Assembly (NCBI RefSeq): GCF_001510665.1
Contig: NZ_LMTI01000004.1
Coordinates: 186,001 to 250,000, forward strand
Direction: 5' to 3'
Source of the DNA: Bacillus sp. FJAT-27445
Lineage (GTDB): Bacteria > Bacillota > Bacilli > Bacillales > Cytobacillaceae
Length of the DNA stretch: 64,000 bases
This document shows, in pieces, positions 10,812-18,289 of the stretch (the first letter of the stretch is position 1; every line of letters starts with the position of its first letter). The notes beneath the pieces are model-generated. The model did not search any database, was not told the origin of the DNA, and worked only from the letters and a program-made list of their open reading frames with translations. The position numbers were made by a program, and so were the translations under genes.

Positions 10812-11671
10812 AGCAGCGGTTGCGTTCTAGAAACAGCAGAATTGGCCTCCTCTTTGTATCGCCATGGATAGTGGGCTTTCTCGTCTTTACTGCCTTTCCT
10901 CTATTGTATTCGTTTTATTTGAGCTTTCAGAAAGTGAAAATAACGACAAGCGGGATTAAAACGGAATTCATCAAGTTCGACAACTACCAGTACGCTTTTA
11001 CGGTTGATGCTTCTTTTGTCGAGCGGATGACAAAGTATCTCGAGGAACTAGTCATTTCATTTCCTGTGATCATCGTATTTTCACTAATTATCGCTCTTTT
11101 GCTGAACCAGAAAATAAAATTCAGGGGACTGTTCCGGACAATATTTTTCCTGCCAGTCATTATTGCGAGCGGGCCAGTTATCAAAGAACTTATTGATCAG
11201 GGAGTAACGACAATCCCGTCAATCGAGCAATACGCAATCTATGAAATGCTTGCCTCGAATCCGGATGGATTTTTGAATGGCATCCTGCTCTACTTAATTA
11301 AAAACTTGATCATTATCCTCTGGTATTCGGGTGTGCAGATTCTTATTTTCCTGGCAGCGCTACAGAAGATGGATAAACAAATTTACGAGGCCGCAAAAAT
11401 TGACGGCGCTTCAAACTGGGAAATGTTTTGGAAGGTTACCCTCCCAAGCCTTTCTCCAATGATTGTTGTGAATACCATCTACACAATTGTCACTTATTCT
11501 ATTTTTTCATTGAATCCGATCATTGAGCATATTCAAAAAAATATGTTTACAGTGAACACCGGCTTTGGCTATGCATCGGCACTTTCCTGGATATACTTCC
11601 TGATTATTGCCATTGCATTGGGGCTGTCTGTGGGGGCCCTGACATTCAGGGGCAAGAGAAAATTCTCATAA
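10808..11671 (+). CDS. Sugar ABC transporter permease, MalF type (second importer)
   Basis: 287 aa. The GTG start overlaps the upstream TGA stop (GTGA), so translation is coupled to the DUF5696-type gene. About six membrane segments, the first at residues 11-33. The EAA loop is IYEAAKIDGASNWEMFWKVT followed by LPSLSP, a good match to the family. The permease forms the second importer of the operon with the gene at 11687. Which of the two binding proteins serves which permease pair cannot be decided from sequence; gene order favours the fusion protein for the first pair and the lipoprotein at 374 for this one. Confidence 0.9.
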   Translation: MKQRLRSRNSRIGLLFVSPWIVGFLVFTAFPLLYSFYLSFQKVKITTSGIKTEFIKFDNYQYAFTVDASFVERMTKYLEELVISFPVIIVFSLIIALLLNQKIKFRGLFRTIFFLPVIIASGPVIKELIDQGVTTIPSIEQYAIYEMLASNPDGFLNGILLYLIKNLIIILWYSGVQILIFLAALQKMDKQIYEAAKIDGASNWEMFWKVTLPSLSPMIVVNTIYTIVTYSIFSLNPIIEHIQKNMFTVNTGFGYASALSWIYFLIIAIALGLSVGALTFRGKRKFS

Positions 11672-11686
11672 GAAGGAAGGATTCTA

Positions 11687-12637
11687 ATGAAAAATAGGAA
11701 AAAACGCCAGCTTGACAGGCATTATCTCCGAGCCAAAAGATGGCTCCTTGGGATGCAGGGAACAGATGGCTTCCTTTTTAAATTGCTTGTTTATGGGCTG
11801 CTAATTGGAATTGGGTTCGTCTACCTGTTTCCGCTTATTTATATGGGCTCCTACAGCTTCAAAAGCCTTGATGACCTATTGAATCCTCTCGTTAACTGGA
11901 TTCCAACCCAGCTCTACCTTGATAACTATAAGAAAGCGAATGAGGTACTGGACTTTGTTCCAACCTTGCTTGAAACGCTCTATGTAACGGTGCTTCCGGC
12001 TCTCGCGCAAACAGCGGTGGCGGCAGTCATCGGGTATGGCCTTGCGAGGTTCGATTTTAAAGGGAAGAAGGTTTTGTTCGTCCTTGTGCTGGCGACATTC
12101 ATCATCCCTCCGCAGGTGACTTTGATACCGAGGTATATCTTTTTTAATGAATTGAATATTCTCGGGAGCCTGAATGCTTTTATTCTTCCGGCTATAGGTG
12201 GCCAGGGACTAAATAGCGCAATCTTTATCCTGATTTTTTACCAGTTCTTCAGGATGGTTCCAAAAGCGTTGGAGGAAGCCGCGCAAATTGACGGGGCGGG
12301 CCATTTTAGGATATTTTTCACCATTGCTATTCCGATGGCGGTACCGGCGATTATCATTTCATTCCTATTCTCTTTTGTATGGTATTGGAATGAAACCTAC
12401 CTCGCGTCAATTTACTTCGGGGATGCACTGACGACTCTGCCTCTGCAGCTGCAGAAATTTGTCGCCACGTACCAGAAGATGTTCCCGGCTGGAATGAATC
12501 CAACTGGAAATCAGCTGAACGAAGGCATAAAGATGGCAGGTACAGTCCTTTCGATCCTTCCGTTGCTAATTGTTTATTTCATTACCCAGCGCTGGTTCAC
12601 AGAAGGAGTGGACAGGTCTGGCATAACAGGCGAATAA
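11687..12637 (+). CDS. Sugar ABC transporter permease, MalG type (second importer)
   Basis: 316 aa with a basic cytoplasmic N-terminal extension of about 30 residues before the first membrane segment. The EAA loop reads LEEAAQIDGAGHFRIFFTIA followed by IPMAVP. The start has GAAGGAAGG 8 bases upstream and is 15 bases after the partner permease. The last membrane segment is followed by a short tail. Confidence 0.9.
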   Translation: MKNRKKRQLDRHYLRAKRWLLGMQGTDGFLFKLLVYGLLIGIGFVYLFPLIYMGSYSFKSLDDLLNPLVNWIPTQLYLDNYKKANEVLDFVPTLLETLYVTVLPALAQTAVAAVIGYGLARFDFKGKKVLFVLVLATFIIPPQVTLIPRYIFFNELNILGSLNAFILPAIGGQGLNSAIFILIFYQFFRMVPKALEEAAQIDGAGHFRIFFTIAIPMAVPAIIISFLFSFVWYWNETYLASIYFGDALTTLPLQLQKFVATYQKMFPAGMNPTGNQLNEGIKMAGTVLSILPLLIVYFITQRWFTEGVDRSGITGE

Positions 12638-12700
12638 GCTTATGAAAAACTGGTTTCAGGCAGTCCAAGACCAGCCAGTTATTAAAGGAGGAAGTGTGCA

Positions 12701-13909
12701 ATGCAGTTGCCCGCTATAGTGGAAGAGGAAGCAAAAAGAAGCTTTGATTTTTTCTGGAAGGAAGCCAATACGAATCCGGATTCTCCCGGATATGGGCTCA
12801 TTCTTGACAATACAGGTAATAAAAAGGTTGCCAGCATCGCTTCGGGTGGCTTTGGATTGACTGCAATCGTTATCGGAATAGAGCGCGGTTGGATTACAAA
12901 GGAAGAAGGGTACGAAAGAACGAGGGGCACCTTGGAAACCTTCCTGAATAACGTCGAACATGAAGGCGGTTTTTTCTATCATTTTTTGAATATGGAAACC
13001 GCAAAGAGGTATGAGGAGTATCATGATTGTGCTTCCATTATCGACACCTCTCTTTTTTTGAACGGTGCCATCACCTCGGCAGAATATTTCGGTGGAGAGA
13101 TTGCCGATTTGTTTGAAAAAATATATGCCAGGGTTGACTGGGACATGTATTACGATAAATCTGTCAACCAGTTTTATATGGGCTATACCACTGAAACTGG
13201 TGGTTTCCATCATTGGGATATGTATGCGGAACAGATGATGCAGTACATTCTTGGGGTTGCCTCCGAAACCCATCCGGTTCCAGTGAAAATTTATGAGGGC
13301 TTTGAAAGAATGCTTGGAGAATATGGCGGTTATGAGTTTTACAATTCACCGGGCGGAGCCCTGTTTACCCATCAGTTTTCCCATGCTTGGTTCGATTTTG
13401 CAAAGTACCGTGACGGTGATGGAATCGACTGGTTCGAAAACTCGGTAAAGGCGTCGAAGGCAAGCCGGCAATACAGCATTGATCAGAAAGAGAATTTTAA
13501 AACATACCATGAAAATTCATGGGGCCTTACAGCCTGTGCAACTCCAAATGGCTATGGCGTCCCGGGTACCCCGCCTTACCATCCAAATGTGAATCCGGAA
13601 AATGACGGTACAGTTCCTCCGGCGGGTGCAATTGGATCCATTGTGTTTACACCTGAGGAGTCAATTTCGGCAATGGAATATTATTATGAAAATCATCCTA
13701 AGCTATGGGGCGAATACGGCTTCCAGGATGCGTACAACCTTGATGTAACTCCTCCATGGTACGCAGACCATGTGATTGGCATCGATAAAGGGATTTCCCT
13801 GTTGATGATTGAAAATTACAGGTCGGGACTGGTTTGGGATTTATATATGAAGAATAAGTATGTCCAGCGCGGCATCGAGCTGCTGGGGTGGAAAAGGGCA
13901 GATAAGTAG
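12701..13909 (+). CDS. GH144-type glucanase (glucoamylase-like, predicted endo-beta-1,2-glucanase)
   Basis: 402 aa, matching the glycoamylase-like domain (COG5368 type) on which family GH144 is built. Characterised GH144 members cut beta-1,2-glucan. Visible family features include SFDFFWKEAN at the N terminus, the glycine-rich IASGGFGLTAIVIG, the acidic EGGFFYHFLN, the CASIIDTSL helix, SHAWFDFAKYRD, and ENSWGLTACATPNGY with the HxNPENDGTVPPAGAIGS loop. There is no signal peptide, so the enzyme should be cytoplasmic and act on imported oligosaccharides, unlike secreted GH144 enzymes. The start follows AAAGGAGG. Co-occurrence with the GH94 and GH3 genes supports a beta-1,2-glucan role. Confidence 0.75.
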   Translation: MQLPAIVEEEAKRSFDFFWKEANTNPDSPGYGLILDNTGNKKVASIASGGFGLTAIVIGIERGWITKEEGYERTRGTLETFLNNVEHEGGFFYHFLNMETAKRYEEYHDCASIIDTSLFLNGAITSAEYFGGEIADLFEKIYARVDWDMYYDKSVNQFYMGYTTETGGFHHWDMYAEQMMQYILGVASETHPVPVKIYEGFERMLGEYGGYEFYNSPGGALFTHQFSHAWFDFAKYRDGDGIDWFENSVKASKASRQYSIDQKENFKTYHENSWGLTACATPNGYGVPGTPPYHPNVNPENDGTVPPAGAIGSIVFTPEESISAMEYYYENHPKLWGEYGFQDAYNLDVTPPWYADHVIGIDKGISLLMIENYRSGLVWDLYMKNKYVQRGIELLGWKRADK

Positions 13910-13953
13910 ACTGCAAGTTTAGAGAATTGCATAAGGGCCATCTAACAGTAGGC

Positions 13954-13980
13954 AGGGAGCTCCATTTTGTGGAGCTCTCT
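13954..13980 (+). terminator. Inverted repeat between GH144 and GH35 genes
   Basis: A 10-bp stem (AGGGAGCTCC / GGAGCTCTCT, one G-T pair) with a 7-base loop. It lacks a clear T run, so it is more likely a processing, attenuation or mRNA-stabilising hairpin than a full terminator; the downstream GH35 gene has its own ribosome binding site 11 bases past it. Confidence 0.4.
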
Positions 13981-14013
13981 TGCTATCCAAAAAGAAGAAA
14001 GAGGTCTTTTAGT

Positions 14014-16425
14014 ATGATTGAAATCAAGAATAAACAAATCATAATTGATGGGCAGCCTACGCTGCTCATGTGCGGGGAAATCCACTATTTCAGGCTGCCT
14101 CCTGATCAATGGCAAGACCGGCTGGATAAGCTGAAGCTTGCGGGCTGCAATGCGGTTGCGACATATGTCCCCTGGCTGATTCATGAGCAGGAGGAAGGAC
14201 GGTTTGATTTTACAGGACAGACAAGGCCTGAATTGAACCTGAAGCGATTCATTGAGCTTTGCGAAGAAAACGGCCTGTATTTTTTCCTAAGGCCCGGGCC
14301 ATTTATCATGGCTGAAGTGAAAAATGAAGGCCTTCCATATTGGGTCTACGAGAAGCATCCGGAAATCATTCCTGCTGGGTGGGATGGAAATCCTGCAACA
14401 ACAAAGACCATCGATTATCTTGCGCCGGCGTTTCTAGAAGCCGCCCGTAATTGGTATAAAGCTGTCATTGATGCGGTAAGGCCCCACCTCCATACAAATG
14501 GCGGCTCCATTATCGCTTTTCAGCTTGACAATGAAATCGGCATGCTCTCCTGGGTCAGCAATACCCCGGACCTAACTGACAATCTTCTTGAGGATTTTGC
14601 GGGATGGCTGCGAAAAACTTATAATGGGAAAAATTTGTTAGATAGGTATCCTTTTAACTTGGACGATCCTCAAGCAAGGAATGGAGGGGTAAGGTCGCCG
14701 AAAGAGGCATATGCCGCGCAGTTATTGAAAGACCTCGGCTATTATATGAGAAACCGTTTTGCTCGATATATAGCCACTCTTCGCGGGTTTGCCGAAGAGT
14801 TTGGTGTAAGGGACATCCCATTTGTCGTAAACATCCACGGGACAGGCGGGCTTCGCGGCTTAACCTTCCCGATTGGGATAAGCCAGCTATATGAGTCCTA
14901 TACACAGGACTCTGGCTATCTTTCAGGCTCCGACATTTACTTTGGGGATTTGGAGATGAACAGCTTCCAGGACCTTTACGTTATCAACGGGTTCATGGAT
15001 GCGGTCCACCTTCCCGATCAGCCGCTAACTTCTGTGGAATTCAACTGCGGGGACGGTAATTTTGGAAATAACTTTGGAGGAAGGTATGACCCTTCAGCTG
15101 CCGACTTGAAAGCAAGAATGTGCATTGCCCAAGGGAACCGCCTGATCAATTACTATTTGTTCACCGGGGGAATGAATTTTCGGATGGATCAGGCTTTACA
15201 CGATGGGAATGACAGGATTGCATTCACGGGTGAGCGCCATGGCTTTGCGGCTCCTGTCAGCCCTGAAGGAAAGCTGAATTACACGTTCCCTCGCATGGCC
15301 CGCGGAATCAAGGCAGTCATGGCGGTTGCAGAAAAGGCAGCTGCAATGGACGAACAGCGGGACGGGGTGGCGTTTGCCTTTATCCCCGATTATTATATGA
15401 CGGAATACAGATACCCGAAAAGCACGAAAATGGCCGAAATTGCCTCCAATCTGGAAGCAAACCGCGCAGGGGGAGGATGGGAAAGCATGGCAAGGTCAAT
15501 GCTCCTTGCCGGTTACCGTTTTGGGGCGGCTGATATCCAAAATAAGCCTCTTTCAGCAAGTGAGGTTCCAGTACTTGCCCTTCCTTCCGCTAAATATATG
15601 AGCAGGGAAATCCAGCAAAAACTTGTTGATTATTTGGATGAGGGAGGCGGTATCCTTCTCTATGGCGAGGTGCCAGAATATGACATGGAAGGCCATGAGT
15701 GCTCCATTTTGGCTGATGCCCTTGGGGTGAAGCCAATAGGAGTCCGCCGCGATTCGGGCGGATACTACCTTTCACTCCAGGCGGCAGGATGGCTTGCTCC
15801 ACGTCCAGAATTAAGGACCCATTTTGCGCAGGTATTTGAAATTGGGGAAGCCATGCCTCTTCTTAGGGTATATGGTACAAATGAAGTATGCGCTTTTGAA
15901 GCAGCCAGGGGAAAGGGAAAGGCAATCGTCCTTGCCGCAGCCTACCCTGCCGAGCTGGAATTGTATAAAATGGCGCTTGAAAGGCTTGGTTCAAAAGCGG
16001 GACTGGTACATGATTGCAAGGAGCATGGCATCTTCATGACCTCCACAGCCAACAGCGAGGGAGAACGGTTCCTCCACCTTCTTAACCTGGATGGGTTTGA
16101 TAAGGAATTCCATATATATGAGAATGGGGAAGTATTGTTTGGCGGTCAAAAACTCCTGCTGCAAAGCAGGGATGGGGTCATGCTGCCAATGAATTTGGCA
16201 ATCGGGGGAAGGAAGATTGCCTGGTCGACAGCCGAAATAACTGGCTTTACACCAGATTCGATGGACTTCCGCCTTACCCAAAGAAGCGATGTAGTTGCCT
16301 TCAAGGAAGGTACCGCTATAGCCTGTTCAACTGATTATACAGTCGAAAAGGATGAAGGGTTAATCAAGGTGCTTTCGCTTAAGCATGCGAAGGTAGATGA
16401 CTGCTTGACAGTCTATTTTAATTAA
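14014..16425 (+). CDS. GH35 family beta-galactosidase-like glycosidase
   Basis: 803 aa, typical length for bacterial GH35. The N-terminal catalytic barrel shows the family signatures GEIHYFRLP, RPGPFIMAE and FQLDNEIG, where the Glu of NE is the expected acid/base. SVEFNCGDGNFG in the region of residues 340-350 is where the nucleophile Glu is expected. C-terminal beta domains follow. There is no signal peptide, so it should act in the cytoplasm. ATG 14014 is preceded by AGAAAGAGG; an upstream in-frame extension to 13927 runs through the hairpin and is not credible. It closes the operon before tandem terminators. The substrate may be a galactosylated or mixed oligosaccharide; GH35 is not part of known beta-1,2-glucan routes. 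Confidence 0.8.
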   Translation: MIEIKNKQIIIDGQPTLLMCGEIHYFRLPPDQWQDRLDKLKLAGCNAVATYVPWLIHEQEEGRFDFTGQTRPELNLKRFIELCEENGLYFFLRPGPFIMAEVKNEGLPYWVYEKHPEIIPAGWDGNPATTKTIDYLAPAFLEAARNWYKAVIDAVRPHLHTNGGSIIAFQLDNEIGMLSWVSNTPDLTDNLLEDFAGWLRKTYNGKNLLDRYPFNLDDPQARNGGVRSPKEAYAAQLLKDLGYYMRNRFARYIATLRGFAEEFGVRDIPFVVNIHGTGGLRGLTFPIGISQLYESYTQDSGYLSGSDIYFGDLEMNSFQDLYVINGFMDAVHLPDQPLTSVEFNCGDGNFGNNFGGRYDPSAADLKARMCIAQGNRLINYYLFTGGMNFRMDQALHDGNDRIAFTGERHGFAAPVSPEGKLNYTFPRMARGIKAVMAVAEKAAAMDEQRDGVAFAFIPDYYMTEYRYPKSTKMAEIASNLEANRAGGGWESMARSMLLAGYRFGAADIQNKPLSASEVPVLALPSAKYMSREIQQKLVDYLDEGGGILLYGEVPEYDMEGHECSILADALGVKPIGVRRDSGGYYLSLQAAGWLAPRPELRTHFAQVFEIGEAMPLLRVYGTNEVCAFEAARGKGKAIVLAAAYPAELELYKMALERLGSKAGLVHDCKEHGIFMTSTANSEGERFLHLLNLDGFDKEFHIYENGEVLFGGQKLLLQSRDGVMLPMNLAIGGRKIAWSTAEITGFTPDSMDFRLTQRSDVVAFKEGTAIACSTDYTVEKDEGLIKVLSLKHAKVDDCLTVYFN

Positions 16426-16432
16426 CAAAAAA

Positions 16433-16458
16433 AGGTGCTGGGGAAACTCCCCGCACCT
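16433..16458 (+). terminator. Hairpin after GH35 gene
   Basis: AGGTGC-TGGGGA/TCCCC-GCACCT stem directly after the operon's last stop codon. A nearly identical hairpin occurs at 17126-17151, so this is a duplicated structure. Confidence 0.6.
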
Positions 16459-16460
16459 CA

Positions 16461-16510
16461 GACTGTAGACAAACTCGAAGAGTAGGTTTGCCTACAGTCT
16501 TTTTTAATTT
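16461..16510 (+). terminator. Rho-independent terminator of the sugar operon
   Basis: GACTGTAG-A-CAAAC pairs with GGTTTG-C-CTACAGTC, followed by TTTTTTAATTT. Strong end of the plus-strand operon. Confidence 0.8.
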
Positions 16511-16551
16511 AAAATATAAATTGAAATGACAATGCGTCTCTAGATTTCCAT

Positions 16552-16725
16552 TCTGGGTGGACGCTTTCCGCGGGCGGGGCCGAGCCGCTTCCCTCGCTAC
16601 GCTCAGTCCAGGGTCTCGACTATCCTGCTATTCCCGCAGGATATTGAATGGCATCCTCGAATCTGCCCACGCACGAAGGAAACGCGTAGCGTTTTCGAGG
16701 AGTCGCCACCCTCCATTTCAATCAA
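16552..16725 (-). repeat. GC-rich dispersed Bacillus-type intergenic repeat, copy A
   Basis: Read on the minus strand it runs from a TTGATTG-like end and GGAGGGTGGCGACTCC through to CCGCGGAAAGCGTCCACC. This is the layout of the short GC-rich elements that recur between genes in many Bacillus genomes. No open reading frame or transposase is inside. Related copy in opposite orientation at 16889-17013. Confidence 0.6.
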
Positions 16726-16888
16726 CTGAAATTCCCTTTATATAAAGGACACTATTTATGCGGTGACCTCCCATGATGACTAAAAATCACGCCAATGAAC
16801 GTGAACAATTAGAAGTAATTCTTAAGGTTAATTTAACCTGGTTCTTCACCATAAGTGTTGGTTTATGATTAATATGCCTAACTTTTAT

Positions 16889-17013
16889 GTTGATTGGAGC
16901 GGAGGGCACCGACTCCAGAGGGATGCAGCGTCAAGGTGGAGACCCCACAGGCGCAAGCCGAGGAGGCTCCACTGACGCCCCGCGGAAAGCGTGTGCCCGT
17001 AGCGCAAATCAAC
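16889..17013 (+). repeat. GC-rich dispersed Bacillus-type intergenic repeat, copy B
   Basis: Begins GTTGATTGGAGCGGAGGGCA, contains GACTCC and GAGGAGGCTCCACTGACG, and ends CCCCGCGGAAAGCGTGTGCC then CAAATCAAC. Ends TTGAT...ATCAA are inverted. It shares both termini and internal blocks with copy A, which lies 163 bases away in the opposite orientation. Confidence 0.65.
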
Positions 17014-17077
17014 ACATTCGCTAAAACCACTTTTGTAGGGAAGAACCTTTAACCTTCGTAATTTCTATATAAATTAC

Positions 17078-17113
17078 AAAAGACAGCGAGTGGGTAACCT
17101 CTCGCTGTCTTTT
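17078..17113 (-). terminator. Bidirectional terminator between GH35 operon and LacI gene
   Basis: Perfect 13-bp stem AAAAGACAGCGAG / CTCGCTGTCTTTT with a 10-base loop; T runs on both strands. Downstream of the minus-strand LacI-type gene. Confidence 0.8.
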
Positions 17114-17125
17114 GTCGGCAATCTG

Positions 17126-17151
17126 AGGTGCTGGGGAAACCCCCCGCACCT
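17126..17151 (+). terminator. Second copy of the AGGTGC hairpin
   Basis: AGGTGC-TGGGG...CCCC-GCACC followed by TTTTT on the plus strand. Nearly identical to 16433-16458, so the intergenic region carries a duplicated terminator. Confidence 0.55.
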
Positions 17152-17153
17152 TT

Positions 17154-18134
17154 TTACTTGTTTACTTTTTGCCTCACGGAATTTCCTTCGAGAAGGCTGA
17201 CACGGATTTTAAGAGGATCGTCCGTCTCGGCATTTCCCATAATCAAATTGAGTAGCTCGCGGGCAGCTATTGCACCCCAATTTTTCTTGGAATAGGCGAT
17301 GGTTGTCAGGCGTGGGTCTGTATAGTGCGACACTTCGATGTTATCAAAACCGACGATCTGAATGTCCCTGCCAATTTTCAGATCCGTACCGGAAAAGAAG
17401 TTGTACATTCCAATTGCCATTTCATCATTGAAGCAAAAGACTCCAGCAGGGAAGGAGCCCTCCTTCGCAATTATTTCCGCAGCAGCCATGCCCGACTCTT
17501 TGTCAAAGTTCCCATGTATCTCTAAATAGGAAACTTCCGGATATCTATTTATGGCCGCCTTGGCGGCTTCAAGCCTGCGCTCCGAATCATAGGATTCCCC
17601 GGGGCCAGTAACAAGATATATCCTGTCCAGCCCGGAAGCAATCAAGGACTCGACTGCGAGCTCCGCACCGGTATTATTATCAAGCAGCACCTGCTTTATA
17701 TTTTGATGATTGAGCTCACGGTCGAGGACCACAAGCTTATGCCCACGTTCCGCGTAGGACAGCAGCTCATCGTTTTTAAAGGAGGCATCAAGGACGATGG
17801 CTCCATCTATCATCCGTTCAGGAAGGAACCGATGCGACTGCTTCCCAGTGCAAACAATCAGCTCATATCCATAATCGGAAAGCATTTCCCGTATGCCGTG
17901 GAGGAGGTGGCCGTAAAAAGCTCCGCTGTAATCAGTTAGATAAGCGCCAATTATTTTAGTTTCCTGCTTCTTTAGATTTCGCGCCGCCGCATTCGGAATG
18001 TAATCCAGCTCGGCTGCCAGGGCCATTATTTTTGCCCGGGTTCCCTCGGTAACTTTCGTGCTTCCATTTAAGGCGTATGAGACTGTGGAAATAGAAACGC
18101 CTGCGCGCTTCGCAATATCTTTTATACTGACCAA
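17154..18134 (-). CDS. LacI family transcriptional repressor
   Basis: 326 aa. The N-terminal helix-turn-helix and hinge are clear: VSIKDIAKRAGVSISTVSYA then LNGSTKVTEGTR at residues 2-34, and the hinge helix near 45-58. A periplasmic-binding-protein-like effector domain follows (residues 60-326). The start is TTG at 18134, preceded by GGAGGA at 7 bases; an ATG two codons upstream is out of frame. It sits behind the GH94 gene on the same strand but is separated from it by 155 bases with a hairpin, so it may have its own promoter. The GAAACGTTTC palindromes at the GH3 promoter are its probable operators. Effector unknown; a sophorose-type sugar is inferred. Confidence 0.9.
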   Translation of the reverse strand: MVSIKDIAKRAGVSISTVSYALNGSTKVTEGTRAKIMALAAELDYIPNAAARNLKKQETKIIGAYLTDYSGAFYGHLLHGIREMLSDYGYELIVCTGKQSHRFLPERMIDGAIVLDASFKNDELLSYAERGHKLVVLDRELNHQNIKQVLLDNNTGAELAVESLIASGLDRIYLVTGPGESYDSERRLEAAKAAINRYPEVSYLEIHGNFDKESGMAAAEIIAKEGSFPAGVFCFNDEMAIGMYNFFSGTDLKIGRDIQIVGFDNIEVSHYTDPRLTTIAYSKKNWGAIAARELLNLIMGNAETDDPLKIRVSLLEGNSVRQKVNK

Positions 18135-18232
18135 AACATTTCCTCCGTCCTCGCAAAAAAGAACTTTATCCTTAGTATAACTCTTATTCCGTTAGAAAAA
18201 AATCCAGTGTTGATTGAAATATTTTTATAAAA

Positions 18233-18263
18233 GGAAGCCGGGGAAATCTTGTTTCCTCCGGCA
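18233..18263 (-). terminator. Hairpin between GH94 and LacI genes
   Basis: GCCGG-GGAAA pairs with TTTCC-TCCGGC around a short loop, followed on the minus strand by TTCCTTTTATAAAAA. Probably ends or attenuates the GH3-GH94 transcript. Confidence 0.5.
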
Positions 18264-18289
18264 TGAAAATGGAAATTCTTTTTTGGATC

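Noticed and set aside
13927-14013. Upstream extension of the GH35 gene
   Set aside because: It would translate through a hairpin and the ribosome binding site; GH35 homology begins at 14014.
16552-17013. Insertion sequence between the sugar operons
   Set aside because: No transposase frame and no clear target duplication; the two elements match short dispersed intergenic repeats instead.
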